Source of the DNA: Candidatus Desulfosporosinus nitrosoreducens
Lineage (GTDB): Bacteria > Bacillota > Desulfitobacteriia > Desulfitobacteriales > Desulfitobacteriaceae
Reading direction: 5' to 3'
Length of the DNA stretch: 64,000 bases
Assembly: GCF_030954495.1 (NCBI RefSeq)
Contig: NZ_JAVHUW010000027.1
Span: 1 to 64,000 of the forward strand
Shown here: in pieces, positions 43,193-52,713 of the stretch
Numbering within the stretch: the first letter of the stretch is position 1
Layout: every line of letters begins with the position of its first letter
Notes under the pieces: generated by a model
What the model saw: only the letters and a program-made list of their open reading frames with translations
What the model was told of the DNA's origin: nothing
The model's database searches: none
Program-made: the position numbers and the translations under genes

Positions 43193-44005
43193 CTACCACC
43201 TCCAAAACGGAATCGTCAGTGAAGAAGAGCTGTTGAGTTCTAATTCCTTCAGCAACAATTCGCGCAGCATTTTATCGTCCATAAAACGGGTCAGAGCACC
43301 ATCAAGCCCGACGGAAATTGCCCCGGTTTCCTCAGAGACTACAATAGCTAAAGCGTCTGTGATCTCTGTCAACCCCAAAGCCGCCCGGTGTCGCGTACCC
43401 AAATCTTTTTGGATATTAGGATTTTCCGAGAGAGGAAGAAAGCAGCCGGCTGCAGCCACGCGATCCGAACGGATAATAACCGCACCATCATGCAGAGGGG
43501 TATTGGGAATAAAAATATTGACAAGAAATTCAGACGAGACCATCCCGTCAATTTTAATCCCGGTCTCTACAAAATCCTGTATTCCGGTTTTTCGCTCAAT
43601 CACAATCAGAGCCCCTATCCGGTTCTTGGAAAGGACCTGAGTACAGCGCACCAATTCCTCGACAATTTGTTCCAAAGAATTAATACCTTGGGTTAAGGGA
43701 TGACGAGTAATAAATCTTCCTCGTCCGAGTTGTTCTAAAAGTTTCCTAAGCTCCGGCTGGAATACTACCGGAATAGCTATAACAAACATTTGAAATAATT
43801 TAGCGAGTATCCAACTGATGGTACGCAACTGGAAATATTTCGCCAAGAGGTAAACAATTAAAAGTACCATGACACCCTTGACTAGCTGTACGGCGCGGGT
43901 TCGTTTAATGAGCATATAGAATTGGTAGAAGACCACAGTCACCACGAGAACATCAATTGCATCCAACCATCCAAAATTACGAAACTGAGACAAGACTTCA
44001 GTCAT
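43193..44005 (-). CDS. cdaA: CdaA, membrane diadenylate cyclase
   Basis: 270 residues. Three N-terminal membrane helices (about 15-80) precede the DAC domain with its two catalytic motifs DGA (173-175) and RHR (205-207). It makes c-di-AMP from two ATP. With cdaR and glmM it forms the conserved Firmicutes cluster in which GlmM also binds CdaA and restrains it. First gene of the cluster; no promoter was assigned in the 115-base gap upstream. Confidence 0.96.
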   Translation of the reverse strand: MTEVLSQFRNFGWLDAIDVLVVTVVFYQFYMLIKRTRAVQLVKGVMVLLIVYLLAKYFQLRTISWILAKLFQMFVIAIPVVFQPELRKLLEQLGRGRFITRHPLTQGINSLEQIVEELVRCTQVLSKNRIGALIVIERKTGIQDFVETGIKIDGMVSSEFLVNIFIPNTPLHDGAVIIRSDRVAAAGCFLPLSENPNIQKDLGTRHRAALGLTEITDALAIVVSEETGAISVGLDGALTRFMDDKMLRELLLKELELNSSSSLTIPFWRW

Positions 44006-44120
44006 GGTCTTCCCCCCTTCTTATATACTCCATTTGGCAACAGAGTTACTTTCTAATCTATTTGATTCTCCATCGGTCTGAAAATCCCTTGCCCTTTTAA
44101 ATATATTTTTTGGCAAAGAG

Positions 44121-45143
44121 TTAAATGATTTCCATACCTGCCAGAAGACCAAAACATCCTGTTAACATCATATCCCCATAAGGGGCTGCTTCATACCACT
44201 TAAGTGATTTTACCATACTTCTTCGCGGTCCGGTTACCACTACATATTCCCAACCCGGCTGCATCTCCGGATGCTGTACAGCTCCGTGGCCTCCGTTTTC
44301 GAAAATTTCCCCATTCGTTAACTCCGCTGCCTGAAAGCTTTGGATAAATTTAAGCAGAGTTTCAAGTGTCAGCATACCGGTGTGATGTTCAAAAATTCCG
44401 TAGACTCTCTGTCCGCGGATGGCCGCCGCGAGAGTATGAGAGTTTCCGATGTTTAGGGCTAAAATTCCTTGCTCCAGAAAAGGTTTAACGGAAGGATCGG
44501 CCATAATTCCTAAAAGCGCGGCAGTCCCCGTATCTGAGAGAACAGCAGCGGGTAAAATCTCCCGGACGGCCCGCATTCGCGTATAAACCTCAGGGATACC
44601 CCCCTTAAAAACAAGCGTCCGCAAATCCCCTCCATGGAATACAAAATCTTTCCAGAGCTTAAAGCGCAACGTTCGATTGCTTTCCGTTGTACTGAATCCG
44701 TGATCCTGCACCGCGACAGCCCAATTCTGAGGGTACTCCAAACCGAAGGCGGCGATAGCCTGTTTAAGGGCCGGGCTATCGATGTCTCCCAGCCTGATAG
44801 AGATTGCTGAAGCGGGAGCTTCCGCACAAAGCTCAACCCCCATGTTCTTGACAGTCTCTAAGTTATCGTTAAAAGTCAGGGCAGCCTGAGGAGTCGCGTA
44901 AGTTTTAAGGCCTGAGGCTAGATGCTCCTTTAGAGCAAGAACACAAGCCCCTCCACCCATCAGATGCCCTTGGAGGAAAATCTCCCGGCCTTGTGCGGTG
45001 GCCTTGCGAATCTCCGCGGCAACGATCTGAGTTCGGCTGGGTACAATAAACTTAGGACAGTTTTCCAAGGGTTTTCCCGGCTGATAGAGGAGAATATCCT
45101 GAGTGCCGGACCCTACATCGATAGCAATTATATTTTTAACCAT
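44121..45143 (-). CDS. DUF1786 family protein, actin-like ATPase fold
   Basis: 340 residues. The N-terminus IIAIDVGSGTQDILLYQ is a phosphate-binding loop of the actin/Hsp70/hexokinase fold, and ILALNIGNSHTLAAAIRG is the second phosphate loop. DUF1786 proteins occur in anaerobes and archaea and were once labelled pyruvate formate-lyase activating proteins; real function is unknown. It lies 43 bases after the DUF362 gene on the same strand, so the two are probably co-transcribed and may act together. Confidence 0.8.
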   Translation of the reverse strand: MVKNIIAIDVGSGTQDILLYQPGKPLENCPKFIVPSRTQIVAAEIRKATAQGREIFLQGHLMGGGACVLALKEHLASGLKTYATPQAALTFNDNLETVKNMGVELCAEAPASAISIRLGDIDSPALKQAIAAFGLEYPQNWAVAVQDHGFSTTESNRTLRFKLWKDFVFHGGDLRTLVFKGGIPEVYTRMRAVREILPAAVLSDTGTAALLGIMADPSVKPFLEQGILALNIGNSHTLAAAIRGQRVYGIFEHHTGMLTLETLLKFIQSFQAAELTNGEIFENGGHGAVQHPEMQPGWEYVVVTGPRRSMVKSLKWYEAAPYGDMMLTGCFGLLAGMEII

Positions 45144-45186
45144 GTTGAATCCTCCAACCTAGAATACAAAGGGGAATAGGATTGGC

Positions 45187-46347
45187 TCATTTAAGAAATT
45201 TCTTTCCCACCCAAGGTTTGAAAATTTTCACGGCTTGCTGCGGACAAAGCTCTTGGCAGCAAAAGCAGCGAATACAAGCTTCTAAATCAACGGCTGGGTG
45301 CTTCTGTTCATCCATCGTCAAAGCCTTTGGGGGGCAATTATTGATACAATCTTTACAGCCAACACACGCCGCGGGATTAAAAACAGGGCGCGGGCGCACA
45401 CGATTAAGTACAAATTTCTTGGCTGCTTGTGGTAAGGGAACCATATCTAAAAAATTGGTAGAGACTGCTTTGGGGATTACAAAATCCTGAATACGCCAGA
45501 GAGAGCGGGCATCCCCTTTAAGTTGGATTTCCTCCATTCTGCTGACCAGCTCCCGATGGCGAGCCGCCATCACGGTTGGAACTCTTTCGGGTTTGAGGCC
45601 GATCAAATCAGCCGCTACGACATCCAGAGCGAAGGGGTCCGTACTTAATATCAGAGCACCGATGCTGCGTGGGCTGCCTGCAGAAGGTCCGTCCCCTTCC
45701 ATCCCCACAATTCCGTCCATAATATTTAAGCTTGGCTTAGCCCAAGCTGCAATATCCACCAAAAGATCGGCAAAATCCGGAATTTTAAACATTTTAAGAT
45801 GATACTCCGCCTTGAGGAGACCGGGGATAATTCCGAAAAGAATCTTCACTGCCCCGGTAAAGGTCATCATGCCATGAGTTTTGAGTTTGGAAAGCGGAAT
45901 AATTACATCCGCATTGAGGGCGCAATTCGTTACGGTAAGGCTTTTCACCAGCTTTCCTTCCGGGTATTGGAGTGTAGTTTGACCGACATCTTCATTGAGA
46001 AGTGCTCCCGTCCGTTCAGCCACGTCGCGAAGACCCGAGCGCGTATAAATTGCCTGCAGAGCATTGACAGTATAAGGTCCGCCCGGACTGTCCCCGATAA
46101 TGGGAATCCCGCCTGCTTCCTGAACCAGGCGAACTACGGCTTCAACGACACTGGGGTGAGTCGTTACAGCTTCTTCCGGCCGTTTTTTCATCAGCAAATT
46201 AACCTTAAGCAACACTTTTTGGCCGGGCTTGACAAATTCGGTCATACCTCCCCATTCTGCCAAACCGTCCCGTAAGCTCTGTTCCACATCGGCAGTATAA
46301 TCCGGACAATATTTCAAGACTACTTTTGACTCCACATAAGGTCCCAC
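45187..46347 (-). CDS. DUF362 protein with two [4Fe-4S] ferredoxin motifs
   Basis: 386 residues. The N-terminal 300 residues are the DUF362 domain ([41 protein letters not shown]). The C-terminus has two CxxCxxCxxxCP-type clusters, [12 protein letters not shown] and [15 protein letters not shown]362 proteins are thought to be redox or cofactor-assembly proteins; no activity is firmly known. The start is GTG 46347 or, more convincingly by spacing, GTG 46335. It precedes the DUF1786 gene. Confidence 0.8.
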   Translation of the reverse strand: MGPYVESKVVLKYCPDYTADVEQSLRDGLAEWGGMTEFVKPGQKVLLKVNLLMKKRPEEAVTTHPSVVEAVVRLVQEAGGIPIIGDSPGGPYTVNALQAIYTRSGLRDVAERTGALLNEDVGQTTLQYPEGKLVKSLTVTNCALNADVIIPLSKLKTHGMMTFTGAVKILFGIIPGLLKAEYHLKMFKIPDFADLLVDIAAWAKPSLNIMDGIVGMEGDGPSAGSPRSIGALILSTDPFALDVVAADLIGLKPERVPTVMAARHRELVSRMEEIQLKGDARSLWRIQDFVIPKAVSTNFLDMVPLPQAAKKFVLNRVRPRPVFNPAACVGCKDCINNCPPKALTMDEQKHPAVDLEACIRCFCCQELCPQQAVKIFKPWVGKKFLK

Positions 46348-46587
46348 CCTCTCCAGACTTTAAGAGATCTTCTCCTCCCATTTTCCTTCAACGTTTGCGA
46401 TGGGCAAAGATGAGATGCCTAAGTCCCGAATTCAAATTCCTTTCAGTCTAATAACTAAATCAGTGTCTTATAATTCTCGCTAAATCTTGAATTTTATTAT
46501 ACCTCTTTTTATTCTGAGAGGGAAATTCTCCTTGCTTTAACGGTTCCTATCGTCCATAACTTACCATTTAGCTAAACCAACTTACCG

Positions 46588-46596
46588 TGTTATACT
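46588..46596 (+). promoter_or_regulatory. Extended -10 promoter of the CAP-domain gene
   Basis: TGTTATACT is an extended -10 box (TG, one base, TATACT). It lies 60 bases before the CAP-domain gene. No convincing -35 was seen. The 46348-46655 region otherwise holds no gene. Confidence 0.5.
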
Positions 46597-46655
46597 AAAG
46601 TTGTCATCGACAAGATTTCTTGTTTTTCGCTTAATAACTCGCGAGGAGGATAATT

Positions 46656-47531
46656 GTGAAAAAAACGTCAAGGCTTCTAGTTGGAATTCAGACCGTTTTA
46701 GTCATGACCATAATTGCCGCGCCTGCACAAGCTACCGTACTTATTGGTGCTCCTCAGTCTCTATCAGGTTCTGTCGTTACCCTTAACAAGACTAATTTAG
46801 GGGCGTCACCTTCAACCGCCGGCAATGTTGTTTCCTTAGGGAATTACGGCAATCAACCCGCTTCAACTCCGGTGACCGTTACACAAACTCCAAACTCCGC
46901 CTCTTCTCAGGGGACGCAGACAGTAACCGTTTCATACCCAACTGCCAATCAATCCCCGACAATAACCATCGGGCAGCCAAACCAAGGCGGAAACGTTGTC
47001 TCCCTAAAAAATATTAACACCCAGTCTGCCTCTGTTCCTGTAACAATCACTCCTACTACGCCAACAACTACCACACCCGCCGCACCGGCTTCAACAAATA
47101 CGTCCTCATCAACATCTTCCCTTCCAGCCATTCCAACAGTGACTTCTCTGACAGCCGACAAACAGCAAATGGTGGATATGATTAATCAAGAGCGTATAGC
47201 TGCCGGTGTAAGCCCGCTCAAAGTGGATCTTCGCCTGGTCGCAGTGGGACAAGCCAAGGCTGATGACATGAAAGCCAACAACTACTTTGACCACACCTCT
47301 CCCACCTACGGAAGTCCCTGGGCTATGATGGAGCAAGTGGGACTAACAGTGGGTTGGGCCGGAGAAAACATCGCCGGCAATAATTCTGTTGCCGGAGCTA
47401 TGGCGGCCTTTATGCAAAGCCCCGACCATAAAGCGAATATCCTTGATCCGCGCTTCACAGATGTTGGCATAGGGATTGCTTACGGAAGCGCTTATGGCAA
47501 CTTGTATGTTCAAGAATTTTTACAAGAATAA
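46656..47531 (+). CDS. Secreted CAP-domain (SCP/PR-1, YkwD-like) protein
   Basis: 291 residues. A signal peptide (KKTSRLLVGIQTVLVMTIIAA, cleavage near APAQA) is followed by a Thr/Ser/Pro-rich linker and a C-terminal CAP domain from about residue 165: MVDMINQERIAAGVSPLKVD, YFDHTSPTYGSPWAMM, AGENIAGNNSVAGAMAAFMQSPDHKANILDPRFTDVGIG. CAP proteins bind lipids or proteins or act at the spore or cell surface; YkwD-type members are widely sporulation-associated. Start GTG 46656 follows GAGGAGG. Two short VVSLGNYGNQPAS-like repeats are present in the linker. Confidence 0.9.
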   Translation: MKKTSRLLVGIQTVLVMTIIAAPAQATVLIGAPQSLSGSVVTLNKTNLGASPSTAGNVVSLGNYGNQPASTPVTVTQTPNSASSQGTQTVTVSYPTANQSPTITIGQPNQGGNVVSLKNINTQSASVPVTITPTTPTTTTPAAPASTNTSSSTSSLPAIPTVTSLTADKQQMVDMINQERIAAGVSPLKVDLRLVAVGQAKADDMKANNYFDHTSPTYGSPWAMMEQVGLTVGWAGENIAGNNSVAGAMAAFMQSPDHKANILDPRFTDVGIGIAYGSAYGNLYVQEFLQE

Positions 47532-47544
47532 CGATTTATGTGAC

Positions 47545-47568
47545 AAGGGCCTCCTGAACGGGGCCCTT
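47545..47568 (+). terminator. Intrinsic terminator after the CAP-domain gene
   Basis: AAGGGCC (47545-47551) pairs with GGCCCTT (47562-47568), followed by TCTGTTTTCC. It lies 14 bases beyond the stop. Confidence 0.75.
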
Positions 47569-47608
47569 TCTGTTTTCCTCACGTCAATGGATTTGGCGCA
47601 CCAGTAAG

Positions 47609-48700
47609 TCATAATTTTTCAGGCACCCCACCTAAAATAATTTTTACAATTTTGCGGCTAACGTTAACCGTCTGATACTCCGGCGGCGGTTCCCAATCCC
47701 ATCCTTGTGCTAAAACCGTTTTTACCGCCAGCGAGATTGCTTCAGGCTCGCATCCTGAAATGAGATTACTTCCTACCTCCAGGGTTTCCGGCCGTTCAGT
47801 GACATCACGCAGCGTCACGTTAGGTATTTTATAAAGACAGCACTCTTCCTGAACTGTCCCGCTGTCACTTAAAACACAGTAGGCATGTTGCTCTAGGGAA
47901 ACAAAATCAAACAATCCCAGCGGCTCCACAACTCGAATCCCTCCTCCGGCCAGAGTTTTGTCTTGTCTTTCCAACTGGGACCGAGTGCGCGGATGCAGGC
48001 TGCAAATAAAAGGCATCCTGTATTCATCGACGAGCTTCCGCAAAGCAGCAATAAATTTGGTCAGTCGTCCTTCGTCGTCAACATTTTCAGCCCGGTGTAA
48101 CGTCACCAGAAAATATCCTTTGCTGGTTAATCCCATCCTGTGCAACGCTTGGCTTTGTTCAATCTTGCCCGAGTAATACCTAAGCACTTCCCCTATGGGA
48201 TTACCAGTGACATAAATACGTTTTCCTTCTATCCCTTCCCTCAGCAAATTTGCCCTGCTCCGTTCAGTATAGGGCAACAAGACATCGCTGCAGTGATCAA
48301 CGATTCGTCGATTAATTTCCTCCGGTACCCGGTCATCATAACAACGATTGCCGGCCTCCATGTGATAGACCGGAATCTGCAGTCGCTTGGCGACCATTGA
48401 TGCCAAAGCGCTATTGGTATCTCCTAAGATTAAGAGGCGATCAGGCTTTTCTCTAAGCATTACTTCTTCACACCGGCGCAGTATCTCAGCAATCTGTCCC
48501 ATTAGGGTCTGGGACTGACAATCAAACAAGTAATCAGGTAGTCTAAGCTTCAATTCATCAAAGAAAATCTCACTTAAAGATCGATCAAAGTTTTGACCTG
48601 TATGCACAAAAATATGATTACACAAGTTATCCAAAAGGGGAATAATTCGGCTCAAGCGAATGATTTCCGGTCGTGTACCAAGTATTGTCATTATTTTCAT
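47609..48700 (-). CDS. UDP-N-acetylglucosamine 2-epimerase, non-hydrolysing (WecB-like)
   Basis: About 363 residues. It interconverts UDP-GlcNAc and UDP-ManNAc. Family blocks are MTILGTRPEIIRLS, FVHTGQNFDRSLSEIFFDEL, LGDTNSALAS, HMEAGNRCYDDRVPEEINRRIVDHCSD and SDSGTVQEECCLY. The start is ATG 48700. It is the last gene of a minus-strand run with the beta-propeller, GT2, epimerase and UDP-sugar dehydrogenase genes, consistent with synthesis of a ManNAc- or ManNAcA-containing surface glycan. Confidence 0.9.
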   Translation of the reverse strand: MKIMTILGTRPEIIRLSRIIPLLDNLCNHIFVHTGQNFDRSLSEIFFDELKLRLPDYLFDCQSQTLMGQIAEILRRCEEVMLREKPDRLLILGDTNSALASMVAKRLQIPVYHMEAGNRCYDDRVPEEINRRIVDHCSDVLLPYTERSRANLLREGIEGKRIYVTGNPIGEVLRYYSGKIEQSQALHRMGLTSKGYFLVTLHRAENVDDEGRLTKFIAALRKLVDEYRMPFICSLHPRTRSQLERQDKTLAGGGIRVVEPLGLFDFVSLEQHAYCVLSDSGTVQEECCLYKIPNVTLRDVTERPETLEVGSNLISGCEPEAISLAVKTVLAQGWDWEPPPEYQTVNVSRKIVKIILGGVPEKL

Positions 48701-48727
48701 CACAGGAATCCCCTTCTGCGCCTGGCG

Positions 48728-49558
48728 TTAACGTCTTAAATCAATGGTCGCTATAACGGTATTGGTGCTTCCATTAATGACTGAGAGCGTGTTATTGCCT
48801 TCGTTTGTTATATAAATTCTATTTGTTGTCGGATTAATCGTTATACCCTCCGGAAACGCCCCCACCAGAATATTGGCTATAACAGAATTAGAATTCCCGT
48901 CGATAACCGAAACTGTGCTGCTATTCCGGTTTGTAACGTAGATCCTATTCGTAGCAGGATTCACGCCTATTCCCATCGGGTTTGCGCCGACGTTCACACT
49001 GGCTATAACCGTATTGCCGGTTCCCTCAATGACCGAGACAGTATTGCCGGTATAATTGGCGACATAGATTCGGTTAGTTAGGGTATTGATGCCGATACCT
49101 AAGGGCCCTAAGCCCACTGAGACTGTGCCTTTAAAGCTATTGGATATTCCTTCGACGACTGAGACATTGTTACCGCTGAAACTGGGAACGTAAATCTGAC
49201 TATTCGTTGACGAAACCATGAGCTCTTCCGGCAGAACGCGATAATTAAGTGTCAAATTTCCGGCAGAATCTTTTCCCCAAGCCGAGATTTCTATAGTATC
49301 CGAACTGGTGATAAACCGAAATTCAAAAGAATCAAACTGGGCGTAATAAATCTTATTTATTTCGTTTTTAGGCTCAACTGTCAGAATGTCTAAAACGTAC
49401 TCCGTCTTAACCGTTTCATTCACATTCAGATAGAATCCCCGTATTTGAATGGAAGCACTAAAAAGACCCTGATTTCCAATCTTTACTGAAACCGTGGAAT
49501 TTAGTTTTGCGCCGGAGATTCCATTATTCTTAATCAATCCGGTTGTTAATATCGCCAT
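48728..49558 (-). CDS. LTTGLI-domain protein with YVTN beta-propeller
   Basis: About 276 residues. Residues 1-115 are the same domain as in four other genes here ([48 protein letters not shown]). Residues 125-276 are four YVTN repeats (NRIYVANYTGNTVSVIEG, GIGVNPATNRIYVTN) of the kind found in surface beta-propellers. Start ATG 49558 is set by AGGAGG just upstream. No signal peptide is present, so export would need another route, such as release into the spore coat from the mother cell. Confidence 0.85.
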   Translation of the reverse strand: MAILTTGLIKNNGISGAKLNSTVSVKIGNQGLFSASIQIRGFYLNVNETVKTEYVLDILTVEPKNEINKIYYAQFDSFEFRFITSSDTIEISAWGKDSAGNLTLNYRVLPEELMVSSTNSQIYVPSFSGNNVSVVEGISNSFKGTVSVGLGPLGIGINTLTNRIYVANYTGNTVSVIEGTGNTVIASVNVGANPMGIGVNPATNRIYVTNRNSSTVSVIDGNSNSVIANILVGAFPEGITINPTTNRIYITNEGNNTLSVINGSTNTVIATIDLRR

Positions 49559-49658
49559 TGTGCCGCCTCCTTGACAAACCTGCTTTTTTCTTAAGCAGAG
49601 ACTTCTGTACCTGGAAGCCTCTGCTTGTAAAGACAATTGAGGAATATTAGCTGAAGGC

Positions 49659-50363
49659 TTATTTCAACCACTCAGGAAAAAATTGTTTGGCTCTCTCTCT
49701 AACCGTCACAGAACACGCTTCGTCCGGATTTTGACTCATATTTTTGCCGTGCCAGCGGTAGGCCAGCAGATACTCCGACAAATATCCGCAATTATAATAA
49801 CGCAAAAATCGAAACCACAAATCATAATCATGGGCTTGTGGCAGCTCTACATCGAAATTGCCCACTTGCTTTAAGGCAGAATTTCTCATCATCACGGACG
49901 ATCCATTAATAAAACAGCCTTCCATAAGCTTTGTCACCATATCCTGCTTGTTGGGATAGTACGGAGAATCTACAGCATACTGTTCTTCACCGTCAGCATT
50001 GACAACTACAAAGCTCGTATAGCTAAAACCTAGGCTCGGATCAGTTTCCATTAAGGCAACTTGCTGGGCCACTTTGTCTCCTCTCATGGCATCGTCTGCA
50101 CTTAACCAGCAGATGTACTTGCCAGTTGCCAGAGTAAGCCCCAGATTCAAAGCGCTGGGGGTCCCTCCATTTTTCTTGTAGACGTAATTGATTCTTGATT
50201 GATATGCTGCCACTACTTGGGCTGTCTCGTCTTGGGAACCATCATCAATCACCAATACTTCCAGATTGGGATATTTCTGTTCAAGCACACTATCTATTGC
50301 CTGGGGTAAATAGTGAGCGTGATTATAGGTTGGAATGACAACAGTAACTTTAGGGGACATCAT
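49659..50363 (-). CDS. Family 2 glycosyltransferase
   Basis: About 234 residues. It starts with MMSPKVTVVIPTYNHAHYLPQAIDSVLEQ, the GT-A N-terminal fold, and shows CWLSADDAM with the metal-binding DxD-like acids and a C-terminal region (GNFDVELPQAHDYDLWFRFL) typical of GT2 enzymes. The acceptor is unknown. ATG 50363 or 50360 follows GGGAGGG; the first overlaps the stop of the epimerase gene. It belongs to the glycan operon. Confidence 0.88.
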   Translation of the reverse strand: MMSPKVTVVIPTYNHAHYLPQAIDSVLEQKYPNLEVLVIDDGSQDETAQVVAAYQSRINYVYKKNGGTPSALNLGLTLATGKYICWLSADDAMRGDKVAQQVALMETDPSLGFSYTSFVVVNADGEEQYAVDSPYYPNKQDMVTKLMEGCFINGSSVMMRNSALKQVGNFDVELPQAHDYDLWFRFLRYYNCGYLSEYLLAYRWHGKNMSQNPDEACSVTVRERAKQFFPEWLK

Positions 50364-51283
50364 TAGTGTCCCTCCCGGTAAATTTTCTTCATCCACTCCA
50401 CTGTTATGGGCAATCCTTCTTCCAGCGTTACTTTCGGATCATGCCCAAGATCAGTCATTGCTTTGGTAATATCCGGCCGTTTGCTGACCGTATTGTGTTT
50501 ATCTTCCGGAAGATAATTGACTAGCTTGGGATTGCCGCCGGTAAATTTAAGAACTAAATCACTTAAATCTTTAACACTGCGATACTCCATTCCACCGATG
50601 TTATATACCTCACCTGCTTTAAAATTACTGGCTACGTTAGCTATAGTTGGGATTAAATCGTCGACATACATAAAGACCCGATAGTATCCTTCAAAAACAT
50701 CATAAGGTATTCCCAATAAAGCTCTATAAACAAACAGGCAAATCACGCTGCGGTAGGGATGATAATACTCCCCGGGGCCATAGGCGTTGAACAGACGCAG
50801 TCTGACGATATCAGATTGGTATCTTTTCTCGAAATTGATGATTTGAACTTCGTTGGCCCACTTCGTTAAGGCATAGTCATTATGCTGGATGATAGTTTTT
50901 CTCAAGGGCAAGTCCTCGGTTAAAAGAGGTTCCGCCGCTTCCCCATATATTTCAGAAGAACTTGTAAAGATCAGTTTGAAACCTTTCTTTAACTGCCATT
51001 CTAAAATATTGCGTGTCCCGATAACATTGGTCTTCCACAAAGTGTCATAATAATGCTCCCCGTTGATGCGGCCGAATTCAGCCGCCAAGTGATAGACATA
51101 ATCATAGTTTTGTTCGAAAACACGTTCTAACTGACGGTATTCAGCAATATCAGCCCTAAAATATTTTTCTCCGGGATGATGTTGTAAATCAAGTTCCCAA
51201 ACTTCATGCCCCCGTCGTTTCAAAACTTCAACCAGTCTGGAACCCAACGTTCCATGACTTCCGGTCACCAATATTTTGGCCAT
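50363..51283 (-). CDS. NAD-dependent epimerase/dehydratase
   Basis: About 306 residues of the short-chain dehydrogenase/epimerase family. The NAD loop is ILVTGSHGTLGSRLVEVLKRRG, catalytic SSSEIYGEA and the YALTKW motif (Tyr-x3-Lys) follow. The product sugar is unknown. Start ATG 51283 follows AAAGGAGC; the upstream dehydrogenase stops at 51285, so the genes are tightly coupled. Confidence 0.9.
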   Translation of the reverse strand: MAKILVTGSHGTLGSRLVEVLKRRGHEVWELDLQHHPGEKYFRADIAEYRQLERVFEQNYDYVYHLAAEFGRINGEHYYDTLWKTNVIGTRNILEWQLKKGFKLIFTSSSEIYGEAAEPLLTEDLPLRKTIIQHNDYALTKWANEVQIINFEKRYQSDIVRLRLFNAYGPGEYYHPYRSVICLFVYRALLGIPYDVFEGYYRVFMYVDDLIPTIANVASNFKAGEVYNIGGMEYRSVKDLSDLVLKFTGGNPKLVNYLPEDKHNTVSKRPDITKAMTDLGHDPKVTLEEGLPITVEWMKKIYREGH

Positions 51284-51284
51284 C

Positions 51285-52427
51285 TTATTTGCTCCTTTTT
51301 CCACGAATTTTTGAGAAGAATTTTGAATTCTTTAATTCCTGAGCCGTTCTGCGCCTGGAGATAGTATTAGGGGTTAAAGCTTTTTGTCGCTCTAATACCA
51401 CCTGATTGACATCCATTGTCAGGTCCTTTTTTCCGCGTTCCTGATCATCCTCAACATAAACCTCAAAGCCTGCATCTTTCAGCTCAGTGGAAGTGAACAA
51501 AGGATCTTCCACCCAAACCGTATTTCCGGCCGCCTCCAAAGCTTTAACTAAGTCAACACCTCTGCTGTGCTTGAGATCCTTAACTCCGGTCTTATAGCTC
51601 AACCCTTTGACAATAATCTCTTTGCCGCTGCCAACTTGCCGTACAATCCTGTCACGGTACTCTTTATCTGCCAGCTCGGCACCTGCCAGCAAGGGAGAGT
51701 CACAAACAGTCCGCAAGAAGCCCATATCCTTGGGCAGGCACTCGCCGCCAATACCCCAGTCTGTGCCCAATAGTTCGACATTGCTCTTGCTGTTGACGGC
51801 TCGTCTCAACTCTTCATAATCCATACCTTGATCAACACAATAACCGTAAATTTCTTGCGCAAAAGCTACGTCAAGATAACGCTTGACATTTTCCACAACT
51901 TTAGATAGCTCCGCCACTTGGATATTAGAGACTTCAACCAGAAGAGGCACCAACGGGTTATAAAATTGACGCCCTTTTTCCATGCAGGCATTTGTAAAAG
52001 CTCCCATCACCCTTGGCGTATCGCAGACAGTTTTATCAACTCCGAACATAACCCTATGCGGTACATGAATCAGAAAAATGTCTTCCCCCAGAACAAACCC
52101 CTTTGTCTCTAAAAACTCACGTACACGCCGCATTGTCCCTAGTGGCAGTGTTGATTCAATAGAAATTAAAGAACCCGGAGTAATTTGCATATTGTTTAAA
52201 GCAGAAAATAAGTTTTCACCCTGGCTGCCTGTAGAAGGGGCCATTAACCAAACATCAATTCCCTGGATATCTTTATAATCCCCTGTCACGCTATAACCTT
52301 GTTGCTGTAATTCTTTGACCCTATGCTCATTCACATCAACACCTATGACATCACCTGAGTATTTTTGATCCAAGTAGGTGAAAAGATTAAAACCTATATT
52401 GCCTAAACCTACGACACATATTTTCAT
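51285..52427 (-). CDS. UDP-sugar 6-dehydrogenase (WecC-like)
   Basis: About 380 residues. It oxidises a UDP-sugar to the uronic acid with NAD. Motifs are ICVVGLGNIGFNLF for NAD, the hinge region around VAELSKVVENVKRYLDVAF, and GGECLPKDMGFL with the catalytic Cys. With the WecB-like epimerase it would give UDP-ManNAcA, as in Gram-positive capsules and in enterobacterial common antigen. The start is ATG 52427 (MKICVV). It is first in the minus-strand glycan operon. Confidence 0.88.
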   Translation of the reverse strand: MKICVVGLGNIGFNLFTYLDQKYSGDVIGVDVNEHRVKELQQQGYSVTGDYKDIQGIDVWLMAPSTGSQGENLFSALNNMQITPGSLISIESTLPLGTMRRVREFLETKGFVLGEDIFLIHVPHRVMFGVDKTVCDTPRVMGAFTNACMEKGRQFYNPLVPLLVEVSNIQVAELSKVVENVKRYLDVAFAQEIYGYCVDQGMDYEELRRAVNSKSNVELLGTDWGIGGECLPKDMGFLRTVCDSPLLAGAELADKEYRDRIVRQVGSGKEIIVKGLSYKTGVKDLKHSRGVDLVKALEAAGNTVWVEDPLFTSTELKDAGFEVYVEDDQERGKKDLTMDVNQVVLERQKALTPNTISRRRTAQELKNSKFFSKIRGKRSK

Positions 52428-52713
52428 TATTGGACCCATCCTCCCCCAATCTCATCACTATAAGGTATGGAAGTCCACCTGATATTGACACAGTGTCAAA
52501 ATGTTTCTCATAATTATTGCTACTTTGCCGCGATAAGCTACATACACTGTAAAGATACTGAAATATTCGACTCGGTCTAATACTACCCGACATTCGTCTT
52601 TGAACTGCGCTGACAGGATGGCCGAACACCCCTGTAGTCATGGACAGCGAGAATGGGCCGCCGGTCATGATAAATCGAGTGCACCTATAGTCCCAGCAAG
52701 GAGGATTTAGAAT

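Noticed and set aside
52387..52668. A 93-codon minus-strand frame upstream of the UDP-sugar dehydrogenase
   Set aside because: It overlaps the dehydrogenase start, has no ribosome-binding site and no recognised motif. The region is more GC-rich than its surroundings and might be a repeat, but nothing supports a gene.
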